NCBI GenBank assembly: GCA_013817545.1
Contig: JACDCM010000003.1
Location: 3,207 to 38,360, forward strand
Length of the DNA: 35,154 nucleotides
Source: Gemmatimonadaceae bacterium
GTDB taxonomy: Bacteria > Gemmatimonadota > Gemmatimonadetes > Gemmatimonadales > Gemmatimonadaceae
Direction of reading: 5' to 3'
The translations under genes and the position numbers were made by a program. Positions 17,246 through 25,542 of this stretch are shown here, in pieces (within the stretch, counting starts at the first letter, position 1; every line of letters starts with the position of its first letter). The notes under the pieces were generated by a model. It searched no databases. It had not been told where the DNA came from and was given only the letters and a program-made list of their open reading frames with translations.

Positions 17246-17815
17246 ATGACCTCGATCTTCATACTTTGCGCTGTTGTCGGTGGCGGAGTGCTCGTCATTC
17301 AGTTAGCGCTGACTCTATTTGGATTTCATCACGGCGGCGATCTGCCGCACGATGCGCACGATGCTGGTGTATCCCACGCGCATGAAGGGCTGAACCTCTT
17401 CAGTGTGCGCGCGATCTCGGCGGGGATCGCGTTCTTCGGCTTGGCCGGTCTGGGAGCTCTTCGCCTCGGATGGCCGATACTTCTTTCGCTTCTTGCTGCG
17501 GTATTAACAGGTGGAGCCGCGCTGTTTTTTGTGGCCCTCGCTCTTCGCTCGATGCTCCGTCTCGAGTCGGATGGCAGCATCCGCATGGAGAACGCGCTCG
17601 GTGTGGAAGCGCAGGTATACGTGCCGATACCTGGAGACCGCACCGGAGCGGGCAAGGTTACTCTCATGATTCAGGGCCGCACGGTGGAATGTCAGGCCGT
17701 AACTCGCGGAGTGGCTCTTACGACGGGTACCGCTGTATTGGTCGTTGATGTTTTGGGCGCCGACAAGGTCGAAGTCGCTCTGCCTCAATCCGTTTTTCCC
17801 CTAATGGAGTCCTGA
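17246..17815 (+). CDS. NfeD/YqiJ-like membrane protein
   Basis: TM segments plus a C-terminal OB-like region (MENALGVEAQVYVPIPGDRTGAGKVTLMIQGRTVECQAVTRG), immediately upstream of a flotillin. Confidence 0.75.
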   Translation: MTSIFILCAVVGGGVLVIQLALTLFGFHHGGDLPHDAHDAGVSHAHEGLNLFSVRAISAGIAFFGLAGLGALRLGWPILLSLLAAVLTGGAALFFVALALRSMLRLESDGSIRMENALGVEAQVYVPIPGDRTGAGKVTLMIQGRTVECQAVTRGVALTTGTAVLVVDVLGADKVEVALPQSVFPLMES

Positions 17816-17817
17816 TC

Positions 17818-19488
17818 ATGATGTCTCACGCCGCGTTCGCGCTGCAACTCGAGTTCGACGGCACCTCGATCAACATAGGCTTGATTGCCGCCGCACTCGT
17901 ACTCGTGCTGGTGGGCGGCCTCGTCATGTTATTCGTAACGCGGTACAAACGCTGCCCAGCGAACAAAGTGCTCGTCATCTCCGGTAACGTGGGCGGCCAG
18001 AATGCCGCGCGGTGTATCTCCGGCGGCGGCGCGTTCATCTGGCCTGTGATTCAGGAATACGCATATCTGAGTCTCGAGCCGACGCAGATCGATATCCCGC
18101 TCCGGGACGCGCTGTCCTTCGAGAATATTCGCGTCGCCGTGCCGAGCGTTTTTACGGTAGCTATCGGCACGGACGAAGAAGCGCGGCAGAACGCGGCGAT
18201 GCGCCTGCTGAATCTCGATGCGGCTCAGATCAAGCGTCAGGCACAGGACATCATCTTCGGGCAACTGCGGCAGGTGATCGCGTCGATGCGCATTGAGGAA
18301 ATCAACCGGGACCGTGACGCGTTTCTGCACAAGGTGCAGATGTCGCTGGAGCCGGAGTTGAAAAAGATCGGGCTCGTGCTCATCAACGTGAACATCACCG
18401 ACCTCAAGGATGAGTCAGGCTACATCGAGGCGATCGGCCGAAAGGCGGCGTCGCAAGCCGTGCAGCAGGCTCGCGGCGACGTCGCGGAGCAAGAGAAACT
18501 TGGCGAAGTACGTGTCGCCGAGGCCGAGCGGGAGAGGGAAATTCAGGTGGCAAACGCCGGCAAGGATCGGGAGATCGGTCTCGCTTTGGCGACGAGGGAG
18601 CGCGCAGTTCGCATCGCGGAGCTCGAGAAGGAGCGCCAGGTGGGTGAGCAGACAGCTGCTTTCCTGCGCGACATCGCGATCAAGGATGCGGAACAGCAGA
18701 AGCGCATCGCTGTTGCTCAGGCGGACTCGAAGGCCATTGCCGGTGAGTCGGAGTCGCAGGCGGAGATCGCCATAACCCAATCACTGCTTCAGGTGAAGCA
18801 GGCCGAGGCATTCCAGCGGGCCGAAACTGCCCGGCGAGAGGCCGAGGCTGGAGTGCAGGAAGCGCAGAACAGGGCGCAGGCGAAAGCTGCGGTGGCGCAG
18901 GCGGAGCGTATCGAAGCCGAGCAGCGCGCGGCGCTCGAGGCGCCAGCCAAGGCTGAGAAGGCGCGCAAGATCGTTGACGCCGAAGCGGCTGCCGCCGAGG
19001 TGAAGCTCGGCGCGGCTGCCGAAGCGGACGCAATTCGGCTAAAACTCGAAGCGCAGGCTCAAGGCGAGGCGGCGATCATCCAGCGACGCGCGGAAGCACT
19101 CGGGACGCTGGTTCAACAGGCGGGCGGTTCGAAGGAGGCGTTCATGCTCCTTATGGCGGAGCACGTGCCGCAGTTGGCGGAGACGGCCGCGAAAGCCATC
19201 TCGAACATCAAGTTCGACAAAGTTGTAGTGTGGGAGGGCGGCAACAGTGCGGGGAATGGAACCGGAGCCGCGGCGGGATTCGTCCAAAGCATGGCGAGAT
19301 CGCTTCCGCCCATGATGCACGTGCTTCGCGACATTGCGGGCGTGGAGCTGCCAAGTTTTTTAGGGACGTTGCAACCGGATGAACCTCCGCGCACGAATGA
19401 AGACGGCGGTGCGCTAACGGCTGGCAGGGAAGACGGGGCGTCGGACGCGGCGCTGGAGAAAACAGTCCGAGGAAGGAAGAGGGAGTAA
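17818..19488 (+). CDS. Flotillin/YqiK-like SPFH-domain protein
   Basis: N-terminal TM, SPFH region (VTRYKRCPANKVLVISG...GGAFIWPVIQEYAYLSLEPTQIDI). Long Ala/Glu-rich coiled coil with AEREREIQVANAGKDREIGLALATRERAVRIAELEKERQVGEQTAAF. Confidence 0.9.
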   Translation: MMSHAAFALQLEFDGTSINIGLIAAALVLVLVGGLVMLFVTRYKRCPANKVLVISGNVGGQNAARCISGGGAFIWPVIQEYAYLSLEPTQIDIPLRDALSFENIRVAVPSVFTVAIGTDEEARQNAAMRLLNLDAAQIKRQAQDIIFGQLRQVIASMRIEEINRDRDAFLHKVQMSLEPELKKIGLVLINVNITDLKDESGYIEAIGRKAASQAVQQARGDVAEQEKLGEVRVAEAEREREIQVANAGKDREIGLALATRERAVRIAELEKERQVGEQTAAFLRDIAIKDAEQQKRIAVAQADSKAIAGESESQAEIAITQSLLQVKQAEAFQRAETARREAEAGVQEAQNRAQAKAAVAQAERIEAEQRAALEAPAKAEKARKIVDAEAAAAEVKLGAAAEADAIRLKLEAQAQGEAAIIQRRAEALGTLVQQAGGSKEAFMLLMAEHVPQLAETAAKAISNIKFDKVVVWEGGNSAGNGTGAAAGFVQSMARSLPPMMHVLRDIAGVELPSFLGTLQPDEPPRTNEDGGALTAGREDGASDAALEKTVRGRKRE

Positions 19489-19501
19489 GGCATTGGGGCA
19501 G

Positions 19502-20869
19502 CTAATCGCGTGCTGCCACCACTCCACTTCTGCGCGATTTCGCGCGCCAGAAATAGTACGCTGGTACACCGACCGCTACTGCGCCGATGCCGATCAGCGC
19601 GCGACCCGGTTGCGTCATGAGAGTGTTTCCGACGATCGCTGCCGCTGACGCGACAAACAGGATCGGCGTTACCGGGTAGCCGGGAACGCTGAAAGGACGC
19701 GCGGCCGTCGGCGCCTTTCTTCTGTAGCTGAAGATTGCCAGTGCGCCGAGGCCGTAGAATATCCAACCCGCGAAGACGACGTAGGTGAGCAGCTGCTCGA
19801 ACGTTCCGGAAACGGCGAGGAGAGTGGCCCACGCCGAGCCCGCGACGATTGCGAAGGCGGGCGTAGCGAAGCGCGGATGCACTTCCGCGAGCTTGCCGAA
19901 AAACAAGCCGTCGCGTGCCATCGAGTAGTACAGCCGCGGCGCAGTCAGCACGAGCCCGTTGGCCGCGCTGAACATCGAGATGAGTATGATGCCCGCGATC
20001 ACCTTGCCGGCAGCGGGACCCATGATGGCGGTTACCGATTGCGCCGCTATCCGCTCGCTCTGCGACGCGGTTTCAGGGCCGAGTGCGGCGATGTAGCCGA
20101 CATTTGCCAACAGGTAGATGCCGATCAACAGCGTTGTTCCGATGGTGATGCCGAGCGGGAATGTTCGGCGAGGGTCGCGGGTTTCGCCGGCGGAGAAAGT
20201 GACATACTGCCACCCTTCGTATGCCCAGAGCACGCCAATCATTGCGAGTCCTACGCCGGAGAGCAGCGACGGCTCGAGCTGTGCCGGCCACCATTGTGGG
20301 TCGCCAGTCGTGAAGCCGGTGCCGCGCGTGACGAGCACGATGCTTATCAGCACGATTGCCACGGATTTGATGATGGTCGTCAAGCCCTGGACGCCGGCGC
20401 TCTTGCGAGTACCGAGAACGTTGATCGCGGTGACGACGGCGATCATGAACACTGCGATGAGGCGGGCTACTCCGCGCGAAAGCGTCGTGAATTCGCCGAG
20501 GTAGCCGGTGAAGGCGACGGCGAGTGTAGCGAGCGATCCGCTGCTGATGACAAAAAACATTGTCCAGCCAAAGAGGAATGCGGGCAGCGGTCCGAATGCA
20601 TCGCGGATGTAGGTGTACAGTCCGCCTGCGCTCGGATTTGCGGCACCCATCTCACCGTAGGTAAGGGCGCCGAGTAGCGAGAGGACGCCAGCTATGAGCC
20701 AGACTAGCAAGGCGGGTCCGATATCTCCGCCGGTGTGGGCGAGAACTGTCGCGGGAACGATGAAGATTCCTGAGCCGATCACGGTGCCGACGACTATGAG
20801 GACGAGGTCGCGGAGGGTCAGGGTGCGCGGAAGTGACGCGCCGGGATCGGGGGCGTGGGGCGAGCTCAA
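19502..20869 (-). CDS. APC-family amino acid permease
   Basis: LTLRDLVLIVVGTVIGSGIFIVPATVL, PSAGGLYTYIRDAFGPLPAFLFGW, about 12 hydrophobic segments. TTG start. Confidence 0.9.
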   Translation of the reverse strand: MSSPHAPDPGASLPRTLTLRDLVLIVVGTVIGSGIFIVPATVLAHTGGDIGPALLVWLIAGVLSLLGALTYGEMGAANPSAGGLYTYIRDAFGPLPAFLFGWTMFFVISSGSLATLAVAFTGYLGEFTTLSRGVARLIAVFMIAVVTAINVLGTRKSAGVQGLTTIIKSVAIVLISIVLVTRGTGFTTGDPQWWPAQLEPSLLSGVGLAMIGVLWAYEGWQYVTFSAGETRDPRRTFPLGITIGTTLLIGIYLLANVGYIAALGPETASQSERIAAQSVTAIMGPAAGKVIAGIILISMFSAANGLVLTAPRLYYSMARDGLFFGKLAEVHPRFATPAFAIVAGSAWATLLAVSGTFEQLLTYVVFAGWIFYGLGALAIFSYRRKAPTAARPFSVPGYPVTPILFVASAAAIVGNTLMTQPGRALIGIGAVAVGVPAYYFWRAKSRRSGVVAARD

Positions 20870-21068
20870 AATTGGATTGCCGAGTTGGGGCAGCGAGGTT
20901 GTGGAACTGCGTGGGAAGAGTAGTTCAGGTCGACCAGATACTCATCCAGTCGATCGAAGCTCTCGTCGTAAAAGCGGCGGAAGACCTCTGGGGATAGTGT
21001 GGGCGTTGGCGTCAGTCGATGCCAGTGCAGTCTGTACAGTGGCAGTTCCAGTATCAGCGGACAGTGTC

Positions 21069-21096
21069 AGTCTCAAGTCTCAGTCTCAGTCGGCAG
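21069..21096. repeat. AGTCTCA/CAGT-rich short repeat cluster
   Basis: AGTCTCA-AGTCTCA-GTCTCAG within a CAGT-rich stretch from about 21013. Confidence 0.55.
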
Positions 21097-21140
21097 TTCG
21101 TGAGTTGGAGGATTACCTTTGCCTGGCGGATTTTTTCTCT

Positions 21141-21161
21141 CCCGCCTCCCGCCTCCCGCCA
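21141..21161. repeat. 7-bp array CCCGCCT-CCCGCCT-CCCGCCA
   Basis: Read directly, next to the stop codon of the M20 gene. Confidence 0.65.
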
Positions 21162-21164
21162 CCC

Positions 21165-22373
21165 TCAGGTTTTGGCCAAGGCTTCCGAGGCCACTCGCGC
21201 TGTTTCCGCGAGGACGGCTGCGCCGACGAAGATGCTTTCGTCCGCGGCGTAGAAGCGTGGGGTGTGCGCTGGAATTGTCTCCCCGCCGCTCTCTCTCGCG
21301 CCGATTCTGAGAAAGCAGCCAGGAATGCGTTCCATGTAGTGGGCGAAGTCTTCACCCGCGAGGTTCAGGAAGCCGAGGGGCACCACCGCGTCGTCGCCGA
21401 GGAGTGCGATGGCTGCGTCGCGGGCCCAGCGCGTGGCGTCGGAAGGATTGACGATGGGCGGAGTACCGGGCTCGAGCATTACGCGGGCGTGCAGTCGATG
21501 AGTTGCCGCAACTCCATCGGCGATTCGGCGCAACTCCTCTTCCAGCAGGCGGCGGGTGTCCGCGTCGGTAGCTCGCAGCGTGCCGGACAGCGTCGCGCGG
21601 CCGGGGATAATGTTCGTCGCTGTGCCCGCGTTCACAATTCCAATGGTCACCACGGCGGCGTGAGCCGGGTTCACCCTTCGAGCGACAATCGTCTGCAGCG
21701 CGCTTATGAGAGCGCCAAGTCCGACGATCGGGTCGGCGCTTTCATGCGGGCGGGCCGCATGGGCTCCGCTACCCTCGAGCTCGATGGTGAAATTGTCAGC
21801 CGACGCCGCGAGCGGTCCGGGCTGCGCAACTACCTGACCAATCGCAAACCTGCGATCCACGTGGGCACCGAAGATCGCGCTCACGCCGTCCAGGGCACCG
21901 GTGGCCAACATGGCCCGGGCGCCCTGACCCGTTTCTTCCGATGGTTGCAAGACGATCAGCACATCGCCGCGAGCGGGAGATTCCGCGAGAAGATGTGCGG
22001 CGCCTACGGTCCATGTCGCATGTACGTCGTGACCGCAGGCGTGCATGACTCCGGGATTCTCGGAGGCAAAGTCCAATCCCGTGTCCTCCTGGATCGGGAG
22101 CGCATCGATGTCGCCCCGAATTGCCACAGTGGGAGCGCGTGAGTCACGGCCGCGAATGCGCGCGATGACTCCAGTTGCCGCCACTCGGCGAAGCTCCGCT
22201 GGAGAGAGCGGTGCCAGCGCGTCGGTGAGCCGGGTCGCGGTCTGCTCCTCCTGCCCCGACAGTTCCGGGTGCCGATGTAGCTGCCGGCGGAGAGCGACCA
22301 ACGCCAATCGAAGCGTGGCTGGGAATTGGCGCTCGATTGCGACAGGAAGCTGCAACGGACCGTGGTGAATCAA
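21165..22373 (-). CDS. M20 family amidohydrolase; candidate N-acyl (N-succinyl) amino acid deacylase
   Basis: IRGDIDALPIQEDTG, HACGHDVHATWTVGAAHLL, QPSEETGQGARAML, GEDFAHYMERIPGCFLRIG. TTG start overlaps the preceding stop (TTGA). Confidence 0.9.
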   Translation of the reverse strand: MIHHGPLQLPVAIERQFPATLRLALVALRRQLHRHPELSGQEEQTATRLTDALAPLSPAELRRVAATGVIARIRGRDSRAPTVAIRGDIDALPIQEDTGLDFASENPGVMHACGHDVHATWTVGAAHLLAESPARGDVLIVLQPSEETGQGARAMLATGALDGVSAIFGAHVDRRFAIGQVVAQPGPLAASADNFTIELEGSGAHAARPHESADPIVGLGALISALQTIVARRVNPAHAAVVTIGIVNAGTATNIIPGRATLSGTLRATDADTRRLLEEELRRIADGVAATHRLHARVMLEPGTPPIVNPSDATRWARDAAIALLGDDAVVPLGFLNLAGEDFAHYMERIPGCFLRIGARESGGETIPAHTPRFYAADESIFVGAAVLAETARVASEALAKT

Positions 22374-23497
22374 GGCGCCACAATCTCAGTGCGTATCGTC
22401 AGATCATCGATGCGATCCCTGTCGACAGCGACTCCAATGCCGGGCGTCTCCCTGGGAACACGCACCATTCCATCAGCATCCATCGTCCATTCGGGCATCA
22501 CGATATCGCGTTCCCAATATCTGGCGCTTGGGGAGAGATCGCCCGGGAGAGAAAAGTTGGGAAGGGAAGCGAGTGCCACGTTGTGCGCACGGCCGATACC
22601 GCTCTCGAGCATGCCGCCGCACCAAACGGGGATTCTGCTGCGTTGACAGAGGTCGTGAATCGCCAGCGATTGCGTGAACCCGCCGACGCGGCCCGGCTTG
22701 ATGTTTATGATGCGTCCAGATTTGAGCGTGATCATGTCTTCCGCTCGCTGCACGTCCGTTATGGATTCGTCCAGGCAAAGCGGCGTTTCGAGTCGCGCCT
22801 GTAATGTGGCGTGTCGTACGAGATCGTCCTGGCCGAGCGGTTGCTCTATCATGAGCAGCTTGAATGCGTCGAGCTGAGCAAGATGGTCCGCGTCCTGAAT
22901 GGTGTAGGCTGAGTTGGCGTCAGCCATGATGCTCGCATCTGCGCCCAGATCATCGCGCACCGCGCGCACGAAGTCGATATCGGATCCGGGCATGATCTTG
23001 AGTTTTATTTTGCGATATCCTTCGGCGCGGGCGCGGCGAGCCCGCTCAACGAGCGCATCCGGGGTCTGCTGAATTCCCAGAGAGATACCTGTGATCACGC
23101 GATCGCGTGTGCCGCCAAGTAATTCTGACAAAGAGATGCCACGAAGCTTGGCGTCCAGCGCCCAGAATCCCATTTCGACAGCGGCCTTCGCCATATTGTG
23201 ACCGCGTATGCCGGTCGAGAGAACGGCAAAGACTTCGTTCGGGTGCTGGAAACTGCGATTCAGTGCGCGCGGGGCGAGCCACTGAGTAATGGCGAGCCAA
23301 GCCGTGTCGATGGTCTCAGAGCTGTAATTCGGGCTTTCACCAGCGACGCACTCGGACCAGACGGAAATACCATCCGCGTTCCTGAGCTCGAGAAGGCAGA
23401 TACGGCGCTCGGAAACCACTCCGGATGAAATGCGAAAGGGCTCCTTGAGCGGCAGGCGTATCTCGCGGAGAGTAAGATGGTTTGCACGCAGGTTCAT
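22370..23497 (-). CDS. Enolase-superfamily o-succinylbenzoate synthase / N-succinylamino acid racemase (OSBS/NSAR) type
   Basis: KIKLKIMPG (KxK), SIMADANSAYT, MIEQPL, LCLDESI, INIKPGRVGG and WCGGMLESGIGRAHNVALASLPNFSLPGDLSPSARYWERDI, i.e. all catalytic and metal-binding motifs of this family. ATGA overlap with the upstream gene. Confidence 0.92.
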   Translation of the reverse strand: MNLRANHLTLREIRLPLKEPFRISSGVVSERRICLLELRNADGISVWSECVAGESPNYSSETIDTAWLAITQWLAPRALNRSFQHPNEVFAVLSTGIRGHNMAKAAVEMGFWALDAKLRGISLSELLGGTRDRVITGISLGIQQTPDALVERARRARAEGYRKIKLKIMPGSDIDFVRAVRDDLGADASIMADANSAYTIQDADHLAQLDAFKLLMIEQPLGQDDLVRHATLQARLETPLCLDESITDVQRAEDMITLKSGRIINIKPGRVGGFTQSLAIHDLCQRSRIPVWCGGMLESGIGRAHNVALASLPNFSLPGDLSPSARYWERDIVMPEWTMDADGMVRVPRETPGIGVAVDRDRIDDLTIRTEIVAP

Positions 23498-24381
23498 CTC
23501 CGGGTAGTGGCGGTTGGGGGATTCGGAGCGGTACCGGCCGATGACGTGACCTTACGCGTCATGACGTAGTAGCCTGCGTCAGCGTGGCGGTCGGGATAGA
23601 AGCCAGCGATCTCGTAGCCGGCGGCGAAGGCCGCGAGGAAAGCACTCCTGGAGCTTTCCCGCCAGGCCGTTGCGCTTTCCAGAGACTCCGTTTGCACCCG
23701 TTGGATATCAAGTGGAATTTGAATGCGAGCGAAGTTTGGGGACTCGGCGCCGGAATGCAAGAATCCGAAATCCGCAATCCGCGATCCTTCACGGTTGATT
23801 ACAGGGGCACTCTCGACCACATGTAGCAACCGTCGCGGATCGCGCTCCGAGGATGTCCGCTGTTCCAGTGCTCCGATGTCCCATGCAGCGATGAGCCGGT
23901 CGGTTCCCACGCCCCGATGCAGAGCGCTGTCCGTTTCGGCACCGTACATGTCGCGCACGTATTCTACAGCGCGCACTCCAAGCTTGGTGAAGTTGAGGTA
24001 GGCGTTCTTGGCGACCAACGGATCAAAAGTCCAGTAAATGACCGACACGCCGATCGCTCTGACAACGTCGCGCTGGTATTGCTTGAGGCGATTGCCGAGT
24101 CCTGAGTCGCGCGCCTCGGGTCGCACGGCGAGCATGTCCGACCAGTGAACCAGGCGGCCGTTCTCGACACCCGTCATGCCGAAGACGAAGCCCATCAGAC
24201 GATCGTCTCCGTCGAAGGCTCCTGCCGTGACGCCGCCGATGCGCTGAGACACCTTGAGGATCGCCGCTGGAACACGCTCGCTGAAGTTCGCGCCCCAGGT
24301 TTCATCCTGCAGTGCGACACAGGCGAGGTACTCTTTGTATGTGCGGAGCGGGCGGATCTCGAAAGCGTCGGCCACGATCAC
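23494..24381 (-). CDS. GNAT-superfamily acyltransferase; candidate amino-acid N-acyl/succinyltransferase
   Basis: DRLMGFVFGMTGVENGRLVHWSDMLAVRPEARDSGLGNRLKQYQRDVVRAIGVSVIYWTFDPLVAKNAYLNFTKLGVRAVEYVRDMYG resembles COG3375-type predicted GNAT proteins. GTGA overlap with the kinase stop. Confidence 0.85.
   Translation of the reverse strand: MIVADAFEIRPLRTYKEYLACVALQDETWGANFSERVPAAILKVSQRIGGVTAGAFDGDDRLMGFVFGMTGVENGRLVHWSDMLAVRPEARDSGLGNRLKQYQRDVVRAIGVSVIYWTFDPLVAKNAYLNFTKLGVRAVEYVRDMYGAETDSALHRGVGTDRLIAAWDIGALEQRTSSERDPRRLLHVVESAPVINREGSRIADFGFLHSGAESPNFARIQIPLDIQRVQTESLESATAWRESSRSAFLAAFAAGYEIAGFYPDRHADAGYYVMTRKVTSSAGTAPNPPTATTRR
23761..23788. repeat. 7-bp array GAATCCG-AAATCCG-CAATCCG-CGATCCT inside the GNAT CDS
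   Basis: Read directly. In the coding frame it gives GSRIADFGFL. Its complement is close to the GATTGCG-GATTTCG unit used in intergenic arrays. Confidence 0.6.
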
Positions 24382-25301
24382 GAATTATCTGCCGGTGGCT
24401 CGCGGCGCCCACGCGCGCGCAGGGAGCGCGGGGTAATGGCGCGGAGTAACCGTTCGATCTTCCCTCGCTCCGGGAGCACAAGCGCGGCGGCAAACTCTTC
24501 CGCGGTAGCGAAGCGCCGATCGGGATCCTTCTCGAGAGCCGTATGTATGGCGTTTTCAATGCCCGGCGGTACGTCCAGCTCCGGTCCGTGAATCACTGGC
24601 GCCTCAATGGTCATGTGCTGAGCGACCAGCGCCTGTGTCGTACCGCCGTGAAATGGCGGGGAGCCAACCAGCATCTCGAACAGTACGCATCCGAGGCTGT
24701 AGATGTCGCTCCGACCGTCCAGCTCTCGGTCGCCGCACGCCTGTTCCGGGCTCATGTACGTCGGAGTTCCCACGGACGTGCCGGGATCGGTAAGCCGAGC
24801 TCCGCCGGTAGCGTGGATAGGGCGTGCTATACCAAAATCCGTGATGAGCGCATGATCTTCGGCGAGCAGGATATTCTCGGGCTTGATGTCTCGATGCACC
24901 ACATCGTGCGCGTGCGCGTAGTGCAGTCCGTCGGCCACTTCGCGCGTGATGTTGAGTGCATCCTCCAGCGGAATGCGCCCGGTTCTGTTGAGCCGCTCAC
25001 GCAACGACTGCCCTTCGATGCAGGGCATGATGTAGAACAGCGCACCACCAGCTTCACCGGAGTCATACAACGGAAGAATGTGCGGGTGCTGTAGCTGCGC
25101 GAGAATCCGGATCTCGCGAAGAAAACGTTCGGTGCCGAGGCTGGCGCTAACGGCTGATCGCAAAACCTTGAGCGCAAGGGCGCGATCGTGCTTGAGGTCG
25201 TGCACGAGATACACCGTCGCGGCGGCACCTCGGCCGATCTCACGCTCGATCCGGTATTCGCCGGCCAACGCGACCTTGACGCGCTCGGTGTGTTCGGACA
25301 C
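24378..25301 (-). CDS. Soluble Ser/Thr protein kinase (Hanks type)
   Basis: IGRGAAATVYLVHDLKHDRALALKVL, VVHRDIKPENILL, ITDFGIARP, SVGTPTYMSPEQA. No obvious TM or extracellular sensor segment in the 307 aa. GTG start. Confidence 0.93.
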   Translation of the reverse strand: MSEHTERVKVALAGEYRIEREIGRGAAATVYLVHDLKHDRALALKVLRSAVSASLGTERFLREIRILAQLQHPHILPLYDSGEAGGALFYIMPCIEGQSLRERLNRTGRIPLEDALNITREVADGLHYAHAHDVVHRDIKPENILLAEDHALITDFGIARPIHATGGARLTDPGTSVGTPTYMSPEQACGDRELDGRSDIYSLGCVLFEMLVGSPPFHGGTTQALVAQHMTIEAPVIHGPELDVPPGIENAIHTALEKDPDRRFATAEEFAAALVLPERGKIERLLRAITPRSLRARGRREPPADNS

Positions 25302-25339
25302 GGAGGGTGGAAGTAGGTGAGTGAGTGAAGATAACTAGT

Positions 25340-25373
25340 AATCGGGAATCGGGAATCGGGATCGGGAATCGTG
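25340..25373. repeat. 7-bp array (AATCGGG)3-ATCGGG-AATCGTG
   Basis: Read directly, in the divergent kinase/Fpg intergenic region. Confidence 0.8.
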
Positions 25374-25427
25374 TACTGAGATCTCACCTGGAAAGGATGA
25401 TGCGAGCGACGGGGGAACGAGAGTAGG

Positions 25428-25441
25428 AATCGGGAACGGGA
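25428..25441. repeat. Two-unit AATCGGG-AACGGGA copy
   Basis: Same unit and orientation as the 25340-25373 array. Confidence 0.5.
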
Positions 25442-25513
25442 GGGCTAAACGCAAACGCGGATTTCAGTAGCTATTTTCCGGGGAGTATTGATTCACAGTG
25501 CTTGTCGTCCACC

Positions 25514-25534
25514 GTTTCCCGATTCCCGTTTCCC
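25514..25534. repeat. Inverted copy GTTTCCC-GATTCCC-GTTTCCC (= GGGAAAC-GGGAATC-GGGAAAC)
   Basis: Reverse complement of the 25340 unit family, immediately upstream of the Fpg start codon. Confidence 0.7.
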
Positions 25535-25542
25535 GCTGTGTA

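Noticed and set aside
18410-18775. Overlapping ORFs on both strands within the flotillin coiled coil
   Set aside because: Low-complexity Ala/Glu/Arg coding sequence produces long open shadow frames; no independent support.
19877-20677. 266-aa plus-strand ORF
   Set aside because: Antisense to the APC permease; His/Asp/Glu-rich composition is typical of a shadow frame.
20694-22142. 482-aa plus-strand ORF
   Set aside because: Antisense to the well-supported APC permease N-terminus and most of the M20 gene, crosses an intergenic repeat cluster, and has no recognisable motif. Explained by high GC.
22370-23497. Annotation as menaquinone-pathway MenC
   Set aside because: Motifs cannot separate OSBS from NSAR. 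The GNAT and M20 neighbours and absence of visible men genes favour a racemase role, so no menC symbol was assigned.
25340-25534. Possible CRISPR array
   Set aside because: Units are 7 bp and directly abutting, with no spacers and no cas genes in the window.
25498-25542. N-terminal extension of the Fpg ORF
   Set aside because: The leader MLVVHRFPIPVSRCV is translation of the GTTTCCC repeat. The family N-terminus is MPELPD at 25543.
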